DNA from: Sphingobacterium pedocola
Lineage (GTDB): Bacteria; Bacteroidota; Bacteroidia; Sphingobacteriales; Sphingobacteriaceae
NCBI RefSeq assembly: GCF_015209965.1
Contig: NZ_MU158689.1
Span: 202,648-266,647 of the forward strand
DNA length: 64,000 nt
Direction: 5' to 3'
Shown piece after piece: positions 17,439 to 24,278 of the stretch. The position numbers were made by a program, and so were the translations under genes. The notes beneath the pieces were generated by a model. The model did not search any database. It was not told the DNA's origin and was given only the letters and a program-made list of their open reading frames with translations. Within the stretch, counting starts at the first letter, position 1. Each line of letters opens with the position of its first letter.

Positions 17439-17494
17439 TAATTTTGGTACATATAGCATATAAGAGGGATATCGGTGCAAAAATCAGTGATATC
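17439..17494 (+). promoter_or_regulatory. candidate promoter and 21-bp-spaced repeat before the peptide operon
   Basis: TAATTTTG at 17439-17446 fits the -7 consensus TAnnTTTG. GATATC occurs at 17468-17473 and again exactly 21 bp later at 17489-17494. A spacing of two helical turns is the layout used by LytTR-type regulators. GATATC is itself a palindrome, so chance is possible. A related GATATT lies at about 17588. Confidence 0.3.
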
Positions 17495-17688
17495 TTACCC
17501 TTTCTACGCTTCGCGACCGTTTAAAATGTTGCTTAAAACGTATTCAGGCTATTCTTCCCACTTTTTTCTTTTATGAAATCTGTCCGTGATATTTGCGTAT
17601 CAGCTGATGAGAAATAGTAAAAATCGTACGGTTTGACGGGAGTGATCTGACCCGTTTGGTTCCAGGTCAAAACAAAAATTCAAGTAGT

Positions 17689-17808
17689 ATGGAAAATGTA
17701 CTGAATGTTTTGGATGTGTCGGTCTTCATAGGCCGTGACATGGCGGAGATGATCAAAGGGGATCCGATCCTCGACGATCTGATCGACGCTGAAAAATGCT
17801 GGGTTTAA
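17689..17808 (+). CDS. 39-residue acidic peptide, candidate signal/precursor peptide
   Basis: The ORF starts MENVLNVLDVSVFIGRDM and ends IDAEKCWV. The peptide is strongly acidic (9 Asp/Glu against 3 Arg/Lys), has no signal peptide, and has a single cysteine three residues from its C-terminus. A hydrophobic N-terminal part is followed by an amphipathic acidic half (KGDPILDDLIDAEK). It is the first gene before an acyltransferase-like gene, a histidine kinase and a LytTR regulator, all on the same strand. A strong hairpin at 17841-17894 separates it from the enzyme gene, as often seen between abundant precursor peptides and their modifying enzymes. A modified peptide pheromone or RiPP precursor is the best guess (inference). 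Confidence 0.55.
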   Translation: MENVLNVLDVSVFIGRDMAEMIKGDPILDDLIDAEKCWV

Positions 17809-17840
17809 TCATCTTAATCGGGTGAGTTAACCGCAAGATT

Positions 17841-17894
17841 TGTCCAAAAAGGGTGGAAGAGTTTATGGATATACGAAATCCACCTTTTTGGACA
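17841..17894 (+). promoter_or_regulatory. long hairpin between the peptide and the acyltransferase-like gene
   Basis: TGTCCAAAAAGGGTGGA (17841-17857) pairs with TCCACCTTTTTGGACA (17879-17894), a 16-bp stem with a single bulged G and a 21-nt loop. It lacks a U tract after the stem, so it is more likely an RNA-stabilising or partial-attenuation element than a full terminator. Confidence 0.65.
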
Positions 17895-17925
17895 TCTCTT
17901 ATTGACCAACTATAAATAAATTGTT

Positions 17926-18843
17926 ATGAACAACACGAATAATAACGAGGTGGTGCGTGCGCTCTGGTACGCGAATGTATTGCAGCACTTTCCAGATAAA
18001 AGTATCCTAGAATTGCAGGATGGGTTTGAAATATGGATGGCCAACAAAAAGGAATATGCCGATCTGTATAACAAGTGCACGGTGGCTGATTTATGTAAAC
18101 AACCGGCTGTTTCTTTAAACACGGGCTCGGGAATATGGCTCACCTTCCACTTTGGACCGTACCGTCTACTCCCACGGATATTAATTGCCTCGGGGTATAA
18201 AGTTACACTGTTGGCATCTGCACGTATCATAGCGCGCGAACAACAATGGTATGAGGAAGAAATGGGTCGTGCAAGGTTAAGGACAGATGTCTTCGACTGT
18301 ATTGTAGCCGATAATAATATGGTACTCAAACAGGTATTGACGCATGTGAAACAGCGTAATCGCTGGGTGCTTATTTATTTGGATGCCGATGAAGGTCTGC
18401 AGCAGGATGCGGTAAAACTCGACGGAAGCTTGTTAAAAGTGCCGTTGCATAAGGGGCATGTCTACTGGCGAACCAATATCTTAAAACTGGCAGAAAGGTT
18501 TAAGATAACCGTCGCGATCGGTCATCTAACCAAGAGTGAAATAGACGATAAGTGGAGAATAGATGGCCCACATTCGATTGGCCATGAAGACTCAACCTGT
18601 TGCGACGCATATCACGTGCGGTGTAGCACACAGTTAGTGCAGACGTTTCAACAGATGATCAAAAACAACTGGCTAGCCTGGGAGAACTGGGCATTGCTGC
18701 ATCGGTACCAGAAGGAAAAGATCGCACCTGTGCCATTGGAGTTGAAGCAACCGGTCTTGATGATGCCAATGTTGCTCCGCGGTAAACCGTTCTTTTTCGA
18801 TATGCGCGGGCAACAATTTTTTGAAATAAAATCCATAGAATAA
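17926..18843 (+). CDS. LpxL/HtrB-like (LPLAT superfamily) protein with altered active site
   Basis: The 305-residue protein has the layout of the lipid A / lysophospholipid acyltransferase fold: motif I in GIWLTFHFGPYRLL (about 69-82), a mid block VLKQVLTHVKQRNRWVLIYLDADEG (about 133-157), and the KVPLHKGHVYWRTNILKLAE glycine/helix block. In LPLAT enzymes the catalytic pair is H(X4)D/E. Here His75 is kept but position 80 is Arg (HFGPYR). So the enzyme either uses another acid (D153/D155 of LDADEG are candidates) or has lost acyl transfer. It lacks the N-terminal membrane anchor of true LpxL. It sits between a peptide gene and a kinase, so it may modify the peptide rather than lipid A (inference). 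Confidence 0.7.
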   Translation: MNNTNNNEVVRALWYANVLQHFPDKSILELQDGFEIWMANKKEYADLYNKCTVADLCKQPAVSLNTGSGIWLTFHFGPYRLLPRILIASGYKVTLLASARIIAREQQWYEEEMGRARLRTDVFDCIVADNNMVLKQVLTHVKQRNRWVLIYLDADEGLQQDAVKLDGSLLKVPLHKGHVYWRTNILKLAERFKITVAIGHLTKSEIDDKWRIDGPHSIGHEDSTCCDAYHVRCSTQLVQTFQQMIKNNWLAWENWALLHRYQKEKIAPVPLELKQPVLMMPMLLRGKPFFFDMRGQQFFEIKSIE

Positions 18844-18885
18844 CTATTTTATTATTAATTTAACGATTCACCGATATCTAAATCA

Positions 18886-19902
18886 ATGCATCAACTTAAA
18901 GACTGGTTCTTATCGCAGAGAGACGGCTTGTTTTTCCGGGCATCCTTGTGGCTGTTAGTCATACTAGCTACGCTGGTCGGAACAACACTTGAGGTCTTAC
19001 ACAGGTTTACCTTCGTTACGTTTTTAGCATATGCATTTCCTTATTTATTCGTCTTTTTAATATGGTTTTGCATAGGCTATTTCGTCGTGCATCGAAGGTG
19101 GATGAAATGGCTTTTATTGCCCTTGTCCGTTATCCTGATCTTAGCCACGATCGAAGCGACCTTTCAATATTATTATCACCTGCTTCCACGCTGGGATATT
19201 GTTTTCTTTTCAGAACTGACCGACGCACGAAGGATAATATTTAATACGAGAGTAGTTACAGCCAATCTGATCCTGATGGCAGCCGTATCGATAGACTATT
19301 TCTTCTGGCAGCGGTTTGTACTGCAGTTGGAATTTGCACGGGTAAAGAGTAGACTGAAGATGCAAGAGCATAGCCAGCTGCTGTCCGGACATTTCATCTC
19401 CTCACTATTAGATATGGCAGAGGATAACCGGTCAATCAGTACGGCAGATACATTGATTTTTTTTCGGTATATCTATACGATGCTTGCTCAACGTAAAACA
19501 TTGGTAGCTTTGGAGGAGGAGTGGAAACACGTAAAGTTGTTGATGCAGATCGCCAGCCACCGCCGGTTTGAAGTACATGGAGAAAACCTCCTCAGTAAGC
19601 GGATGTGGAATAGATCCGTGCCTGCACTGACCCTGATGACTTGGTTGGAAAATGCGATTAAGTACAGCCCGGATAACTTAATGCAACCGATTTACCTGGA
19701 GTGGATGCTGCTGGAAGGAAAACTCCAGCTTATGATTCGCAATAGCGTGTCTACTGCGGTATCGCCGGGAACTGGTAAAGGGATGGCCTTGGTGAAACAG
19801 CTTTACGGAGAGTTTCTGCCAAATGATGCTGCTATCGTTTACGAAAACCAGAACGAGCACGAGTTTACTGTAATTTTAACCTTAACACATAATTATGCCT
19901 AA
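18886..19902 (+). CDS. LytS-like sensor histidine kinase
   Basis: The 338-residue protein has four likely membrane helices (about 18-36, 43-68, 75-95, 123-140), a coiled linker, and a divergent HisKA_7TM/His_kinase core. The phospho-acceptor is probably His169 in LLSGHFISSLLD, where family members normally read NPHFLFN. The N-box is LENAIKYSP (about 254-262) and the G-box GTGKGM (295-300). The ATP-lid region is short. Its stop overlaps the start of the response regulator by 8 nt, so the two are translationally coupled. The membrane-embedded sensor with almost no periplasmic loop resembles AgrC/ComD-type peptide receptors. Confidence 0.88.
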   Translation: MHQLKDWFLSQRDGLFFRASLWLLVILATLVGTTLEVLHRFTFVTFLAYAFPYLFVFLIWFCIGYFVVHRRWMKWLLLPLSVILILATIEATFQYYYHLLPRWDIVFFSELTDARRIIFNTRVVTANLILMAAVSIDYFFWQRFVLQLEFARVKSRLKMQEHSQLLSGHFISSLLDMAEDNRSISTADTLIFFRYIYTMLAQRKTLVALEEEWKHVKLLMQIASHRRFEVHGENLLSKRMWNRSVPALTLMTWLENAIKYSPDNLMQPIYLEWMLLEGKLQLMIRNSVSTAVSPGTGKGMALVKQLYGEFLPNDAAIVYENQNEHEFTVILTLTHNYA

Positions 19903-20623
19903 ATTTTCTTTGTTGGTTGTCGACGACAACGCTAACGATGCGACGAAGTTAGTAGAAATATTGGGGGAGTTTGATGAGATAGATGATATAAATGTAGTAA
20001 AAGATGGATTTGAGGCTGCCCGCCTCATAAAAAAGCAAAATTTTGACATGGTTTTTTTGGATATTGAGATGCCCGGCATATCCGGAATAGAACTTTACAG
20101 TTCGCTGCCGCTGGATAAGCGGCCAGCGCTGGTATTGGTCACGGCACACGAAGAGTTTGCGCTTCAAGGGTTTGCCATTGATGCGATGGATTTTTTGGTG
20201 AAGCCAGTGACGTACGAGGCGGTAGCTAGAGCATTGATCAAAGTGTTTTCACGCCTCAATTTTTCCATAACCATAAAAACCTCGGTCGAACGCAGCTATA
20301 TGTTCTTTCTGATGCAGGGAGGTATTTATAAACAGGTTATTTTCAAGGATGTGATATACATAGCCTCACAGGGCAATTACGTCGACATCATCGGCCGGGA
20401 TTTCGAACTTACCGGGCGATATACGATGAAAGAAATGGAACTGGAGGTGCCTGCTTCATACTTTCTCCGTGTGCATCAGAGCTTTATTGTGAACATGAAT
20501 TTTGTGGACCATCTTGTTGGGCAGCATTTGTTTCTAACAGAGGGTCAGATAGAGAAGGTGCCGATCAATCGCGAATCACGTAAGAAGCTCATCAGACGAG
20601 GGAAAGATAGAGGGGAGGACTGA
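19895..20623 (+). CDS. LytTR-family response regulator
   Basis: This 242-residue transcription factor has a receiver domain with acidic pair D10/D11, phospho-acceptor D56 (FLDIEMPG), T83 (LVTAHEE) and K103 (FLVKPVTYEA). A C-terminal LytTR DNA-binding domain (about 135-237) contains IASQGNYVDIIGRD and SYFLRVHQSFIVNMNFVD. Every key residue is present, so it should be active. LytTR regulators bind paired 9-10-bp repeats two turns apart. Its start lies inside the kinase gene (8-nt overlap). Likely targets are its own operon and perhaps the adjacent cassette. Confidence 0.94.
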   Translation: MPKFSLLVVDDNANDATKLVEILGEFDEIDDINVVKDGFEAARLIKKQNFDMVFLDIEMPGISGIELYSSLPLDKRPALVLVTAHEEFALQGFAIDAMDFLVKPVTYEAVARALIKVFSRLNFSITIKTSVERSYMFFLMQGGIYKQVIFKDVIYIASQGNYVDIIGRDFELTGRYTMKEMELEVPASYFLRVHQSFIVNMNFVDHLVGQHLFLTEGQIEKVPINRESRKKLIRRGKDRGED

Positions 20624-20698
20624 CAGTCAGATATAAATATCAAAAATTTTATTAAACCCAGCCGCTTTCGGAAGTGGCGAAAAACGTACTAACCAGTT

Positions 20699-20980
20699 AT
20701 GAAAAGTTTAGTAAACCTTGTCCTTCAGGTCTTGAAGGATACCTATTTATTATTAGGCGAAATCAAACAACATATCGGACACCGTAGGCTTCCATTGGAG
20801 AAAAGACGGCGCTGGACCAAGTGGGAGGTGATCCAGGAGCTTGGCATGAGTGAGTCTACATACAATCGCCATATCAAATCGGGCTTGCTTAAGCCGATGC
20901 GACTTACCGGTGAGGACAACTATTTTGAGGAGGATCTGCAGGAGGCGTTCGAGCAGAGCCGGCTCAAAGGCAGGATCTGA
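20699..20980 (+). CDS. small helix-turn-helix (MerR/excisionase-like) protein
   Basis: The protein has 93 residues. An N-terminal helix is followed by a basic stretch (KRRRWTKWEV) and a MerR-like HTH: VIQELGMSESTYNRHIKSG, then LLKPMRL and an acidic C-terminal helix. It lies 75 nt after the LytTR gene, with a CTTTCGGAAG hairpin in between. Small proteins of this type act as excisionases or local regulators. Its stop touches the stop of the coiled-coil gene on the other strand with no gap. Confidence 0.75.
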   Translation: MKSLVNLVLQVLKDTYLLLGEIKQHIGHRRLPLEKRRRWTKWEVIQELGMSESTYNRHIKSGLLKPMRLTGEDNYFEEDLQEAFEQSRLKGRI

Positions 20981-21310
20981 TTACAGTCTTACAGTATACG
21001 TTAGCAGGGGTACAGCTTTATGTAGGAGCCGTAACAGGTCTTGTGTGCTTTGTATCGGCGTATGTAGGCATGCTATCGCCTGGTGTAGCTCATCTATCAC
21101 CTGCTGTATGCGCGTTAGCAAGGTATGCAAGTGCGCTATGTGGGCAGATACGTCTTTTACACCTTCCGATAAGTCGCCTAACGGGGTGTGTCTCCCTGCT
21201 ACCGCATGGTGTAGACAGGATGCAACATGCTGTACGTGTGCTATACACGAGGGTAGGCTACATAACAGCTTGTGTGTCTTTTCTAGCATGGGCTGTAGTT
21301 CGTGTAGCAT
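20981..21310 (-). CDS. 109-residue all-coiled-coil protein
   Basis: From the ATG at 21310 (a GTG at 21328 would add six residues), almost the whole chain fits one unbroken heptad pattern. Numbered from the GTG, 'a' positions 15, 22, 29 and onward to 106 are L, L, I, A, V, L, V, I, L, I, I, I, L, V. The 'd' positions 11, 25, 32, 39, 53, 60, 67, 74, 81, 88, 102 and 109 are L, V or I. It is rich in His (13 in the longer form) and has 4 Cys. Such a pattern over 14 heptads is very unlikely in a shadow frame, so this strand is coding and the plus-strand frames are shadows. No family is recognised; it could be a filament, spacer or phage-structural protein. Confidence 0.6.
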   Translation of the reverse strand: MLHELQPMLEKTHKLLCSLPSCIAHVQHVASCLHHAVAGRHTPLGDLSEGVKDVSAHIAHLHTLLTRIQQVIDELHQAIACLHTPIQSTQDLLRLLHKAVPLLTYTVRL

Positions 21311-21554
21311 ACGTTGAATGTACGCCACCGTATGCTGTATGCGGTGTTTTTTAGGTCTTTTTTAGATTTATCCTGTCTGAAAAATGTCTCATCGTGTCAA
21401 TTTATGCCAAATCGTGTCAAAAGTCGCCGTGGGCCACATTGCATACCTACGTTTGTATCGTTCGGTCAGCTCGCGAGGACTACGGAACGGCAAGGATAGG
21501 TGAGAGGTGAATGTCGGCTTCATGGATCACCCTGTTCACGAAAAAAATAAAAAA

Positions 21555-22184
21555 ATGGCAATTAAAGCAAAAGCACTCATCAGTTTTTCCCGGATGAAAG
21601 ACGATGAACTCGTAGTAACAGCCAATACCATTGTTGGCGCTATGACAGACAACAGTAATTACCCCGCTCCGGCACCTGTACTCGATGATGTCCAGGTCTT
21701 GTTGGATGACTTTACGGGAAAACTGGCGATATCCCGCAAGCGGGGTTCGCCGGAGGATACGGCAATTAAGAATGACAGCAAGGAACCACTTGCTGAGGCG
21801 CTGCAACAGCTGGCCTATTATGTGAATTCGGTGGCCAAGGGAAGGCTTGCTGTTCTATTAAGCTCAGGATTTCCGACGAACAATATGGGCTCGGCAGCGT
21901 TGGTGCCGCTGATGGTGGAGTCGGTGAAAATGAGTGATGGAAGGCAGTCGGGACAGGCGCGGTTAAACTTTGCAGCACAGCGGGGGGCGCTGATCTACGA
22001 GTACCAGTACCGGATGATCACACAACCGGAGTCGGAATGGAGCGACCGCCTCACGACGACGTCGAGCCGCAACAATATACTCGCTCCGCTCGAGGTCGGA
22101 AAGCGCTATGAGGTACGTGTACGTGCCGTTAATACGCAGGGTGCAGGCGACTGGAGCCAGACCGCTAGCATTTTAGTGCGCTAG
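21555..22184 (+). CDS. fibronectin type III domain protein
   Basis: I choose the ATG at 21555 (MAIKAKALISFSRMKDDEL), which removes a GTG-started extension and leaves 209 residues. The N-terminal half is helical (LAEALQQLAYYVNSVAKG). The C-terminal half (about 115-209) is one fibronectin type III fold with the hallmark ALIYEYQYRMI strand, LEVGKRYEVRVRAVNTQGAGDWS and a final strand. There is no signal peptide. Proteins of this kind recur in Bacteroidota beside DUF5675 and holin-like genes, which fits here. The role is unknown, possibly structural or adhesive. Confidence 0.75.
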   Translation: MAIKAKALISFSRMKDDELVVTANTIVGAMTDNSNYPAPAPVLDDVQVLLDDFTGKLAISRKRGSPEDTAIKNDSKEPLAEALQQLAYYVNSVAKGRLAVLLSSGFPTNNMGSAALVPLMVESVKMSDGRQSGQARLNFAAQRGALIYEYQYRMITQPESEWSDRLTTTSSRNNILAPLEVGKRYEVRVRAVNTQGAGDWSQTASILVR

Positions 22185-22185
22185 T

Positions 22186-22246
22186 GACTGGTGATTGGTG
22201 ACTAGGGGTTAGTGATTGGTGACTAGGGGTTGGTAGTTAGAGGTTA
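22186..22246 (+). repeat. short tandem repeat in the spacer
   Basis: GTGATTGGTGACTAGGGGTT occurs twice in tandem with small changes, followed by GGTAGTTAGAGGTTAGG. Related TTAGGGGTTAG-type text recurs at 22780-22812 and 22872-22900. Confidence 0.6.
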
Positions 22247-22261
22247 GGAGATGTTTCTTCT

Positions 22262-22348
22262 CGTCTTTGCGAGGAGGAACGACGAAGCAATCTTTTTATG
22301 GATTGCTTCACTCCACCTCATATCCCCAAGCTTCGGTTCGCAATTACG
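22262..22348. repeat. REP-like palindromic element
   Basis: The core is GAAGCAATC (22284-22292), an 8-nt loop, then GATTGCTTC (22301-22309). Outer arms CGTCTTTGCGA and TCGCAATTACG extend the palindrome. This is the 'TTGCGA ... GAAGCAATC' type of dispersed repeat in Bacteroidota. Confidence 0.75.
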
Positions 22349-22387
22349 GTTTAGGTCTTAATACTCAATACTTAATACTCACTACTA

Positions 22388-22792
22388 ATGAATACAGCAA
22401 CACTCTATCTCCGACGGAAATACGGAGAGAAGGGAACAAATGGAACCATCACCTACAAAGGTGAACACATTTGCCATGCCATAGAATTACCGGATCGGAA
22501 TAACCTGCGGCGACTGAGCTGTATCCCGGAAGGGCGATATAAACTGGAGAAGCGCATCTACCCGAAGAACGGGGAACAGATCGGTATCCCGAATGTACTG
22601 GGGCGCGAAGCGATCCTGATCCATCCAGCCAATAACGCGATGAAAGAGTTACATGGCTGCATCGCTCCGGTTACAACGCTCACCGGGGAAGGAACCGGCG
22701 ACCACAGCCGTAAGGCGTTGGAAAAGCTCAAAGCACTGGTGTACAGCCTATGGGATATGGAAGCAGAAGTGTTTTTGGTGATTAGGGGTTAG
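22388..22792 (+). CDS. DUF5675 family protein
   Basis: The protein has 134 residues and no signal peptide. It has the DUF5675 features: an early TLYLRRKYGEKGTNGTI strand pair, AIELPDR, SCIPEGRYKLEKR, and the signature EAILIHPANNAMKELHGCIA. The His/Cys arrangement (IHPAN, LHGCIAP) recalls peptidoglycan-acting or lysis-associated proteins, though the family has no proven function. The start is the ATG just after a leader with the repeat AATACTCAATACT. It lies between two REP-like blocks and upstream of two small membrane proteins, so it probably belongs to a lysis-like cassette. Confidence 0.8.
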   Translation: MNTATLYLRRKYGEKGTNGTITYKGEHICHAIELPDRNNLRRLSCIPEGRYKLEKRIYPKNGEQIGIPNVLGREAILIHPANNAMKELHGCIAPVTTLTGEGTGDHSRKALEKLKALVYSLWDMEAEVFLVIRG

Positions 22793-22804
22793 TGACTAGG
22801 AGTT

Positions 22805-22946
22805 AGGAGTTAGAACTGTTATTCTCGTCATCGCGAGGAGCATAGCGACGCGGCGATCTTAGAGGGGGCAGGCGTTAGGGGTTAGAAGACTAGGAGTCAG
22901 AAGTGTTATTCTCGTCTTGCGAGGAGCGTAGCGACGCGGCAATCTT
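22805..22946 (+). repeat. duplicated spacer with REP half-elements
   Basis: 22805-22860 and 22891-22946 are direct repeats of about 56 bp, both containing TTATTCTCGTC, GCGAGGAGC and TAGCGACGCGGC. The second copy has an opposite arm at 22963-23001 (AAGATCGCGTCACC and then TTCGCGATGACG), making a large imperfect palindrome. Confidence 0.7.
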
Positions 22947-23048
22947 TTGTCTTTTGCAAAATAAGATCGCGTCACCCTCGTGCCTCAGGTTCGCGATGAC
23001 GTTGTAACGGTCATACATCTCAATACTCAATACTCAAACTTAATACTA

Positions 23049-23288
23049 ATGAAAAACATTATAAACAAAATAAGCCGTGCAGTACAGGTGATACTGCTGG
23101 CTCCGATTAAATTGCCGGGAAAGGCATTAAAAATTATTAAATATGTCGCGGTGGGTCTGGGAGTGCTGGAGTCCGTAATGGATAATGGGAAGCAGGAATC
23201 TGAGACCGGGGATCAGGAAGCAGAAGTCCGAGGTCAGAAGGATAGCGAGGTAGACGAAGAAGAAAGGCCGGAGTGTGATGAAACTTAA
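23049..23288 (+). CDS. small membrane-associated protein with acidic tail
   Basis: 79 residues from the ATG at 23049, which directly follows the same ACTCAATACT/ACTTAATACTA leader as the DUF5675 gene. The first 45 residues are basic and hydrophobic (LLAPIKLPGKALKIIKYVAV), fitting an amphipathic or membrane segment. The last 30 are very acidic (QEAEVRGQKDSEVDEEER). It overlaps the next gene by 11 nt. The family is not known; together with the holin-like neighbour it may help perturb the membrane (inference). Confidence 0.65.
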   Translation: MKNIINKISRAVQVILLAPIKLPGKALKIIKYVAVGLGVLESVMDNGKQESETGDQEAEVRGQKDSEVDEEERPECDET

Positions 23289-23445
23289 CGACGTGCGCAT
23301 CAGTACGCTGGGCGGTACCTTTTGCTCGGTATGGGCTTCTATCTCACTAGGAGGGATCGCAGAAACTGTTGTACTCTCGACCGTAGGTGCGATAGTCAGT
23401 TTCTTCATCAGCGGCTGGCTTGGAAGAATAAGAAAAAAAGAATAG
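23278..23445 (+). CDS. holin-like 55-residue membrane protein
   Basis: A 55-residue frame overlaps the end of the previous gene. A short polar start (MKLNDVRISTLGGTF) is followed by two hydrophobic stretches (about 14-27 and 30-47, VVLSTVGAIVSFFISGWL) and a basic end (RIRKKE). Size, GG turn and basic tail are those of small phage-type holins. It ends 10 nt before a perfect terminator stem, closing the cassette. Confidence 0.7.
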   Translation: MKLNDVRISTLGGTFCSVWASISLGGIAETVVLSTVGAIVSFFISGWLGRIRKKE

Positions 23446-23455
23446 ATAAGACCGT

Positions 23456-23487
23456 AACGCGATCCCTTAGAAAGGATCGCGTTTTTT
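23456..23487 (+). terminator. intrinsic terminator closing the small-gene cassette
   Basis: AACGCGATCC (23456-23465) pairs perfectly with GGATCGCGTT (23474-23483) around an 8-nt loop, followed by TTTT. Confidence 0.92.
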
Positions 23488-23692
23488 CAGTTGCACGAGA
23501 GTACATCGCAATTCTTAGGGTAATGTTACAATGTTGGGTGGTTTTACGGTTTTATTTGTATTTTTTCTGTTATTGTAGGGTTTTCTTAAAATAAATCCTT
23601 TTTTTTGCTAACTTGCTTGTAGCATAGAGTCAAATCTCTGATTCTAGGAGTTGCTGCCAATCTAAATTGTCAACGATCAACAAATTAAGATT

Positions 23693-24223
23693 ATGGATGC
23701 AGATAAACTGTTGTTTGATAAGTACTACCGTTCGTTATGTTACTTTGCGTGGCAAATGGTACAGGATGAAAGCCTAGCAGAAGATTTGGCTCAAGATGCG
23801 TTTGTGAGTTATTTTCAACATAAATTGACAGTGTCGGAAGATGAACCGGCAATCAAAGCGTACCTGTACTCCTCTATAAAATTTGCGGTATATAACCTCA
23901 ATCGGAAAAACAATACAGTCAAAAAATTCTGGGAGCGTAACACGTATCAGGAGTCGGATGATATCGATTATGAACATCATATTATTCGTGCTGAATTTAT
24001 GGCCGCTATTCATACCGTGCTAGCCAAGCTTCCGGATGCGTGCCGAAATATTATGTCAATGAGTTACGTAGAGGGACTTTCTAATGCGGAAATCGCAGAT
24101 CAGCTGCAATTGAGTATGAATACGATTAAAACACAAAAGAAAAGAGGACTCCAAGTTCTTCGTGAAAAACTGCATCCAGATTATTTTTTGGTATTAATAG
24201 CTGTATTTCTATACGATTTTTAA
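23693..24223 (+). CDS. ECF RNA polymerase sigma-70 factor (Bacteroides expansion family 1 type)
   Basis: This 176-residue sigma factor has region 2 at about 5-75 (LFDKYYRSLCYFAWQMVQDE, then AEDLAQDAFVSYF) and region 4 at about 110-165 (LPDACRNIMSMSYVEGLSN, AEIADQLQLSMNTIKTQ). This is the standard regulator of a Sus locus: it is freed by the FecR protein encoded 55 nt downstream when the SusC transporter is loaded. It should drive the susC-susD-metallohydrolase-DUF4302 genes that follow. Confidence 0.93.
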   Translation: MDADKLLFDKYYRSLCYFAWQMVQDESLAEDLAQDAFVSYFQHKLTVSEDEPAIKAYLYSSIKFAVYNLNRKNNTVKKFWERNTYQESDDIDYEHHIIRAEFMAAIHTVLAKLPDACRNIMSMSYVEGLSNAEIADQLQLSMNTIKTQKKRGLQVLREKLHPDYFLVLIAVFLYDF

Positions 24224-24278
24224 AAAAATACATTTTTTTGTCACCCCATTTCCTGATTTAAGTTTCTTAGCTTAGATT

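Noticed and set aside
20850-21354. Plus-strand Cys-rich frames of 103-155 codons
   Set aside because: They are antisense to a frame with a perfect heptad pattern and have no domain of their own.
22805-23001. CRISPR array
   Set aside because: Only two to three imperfect REP-like copies, with no regular spacers and no cas genes.
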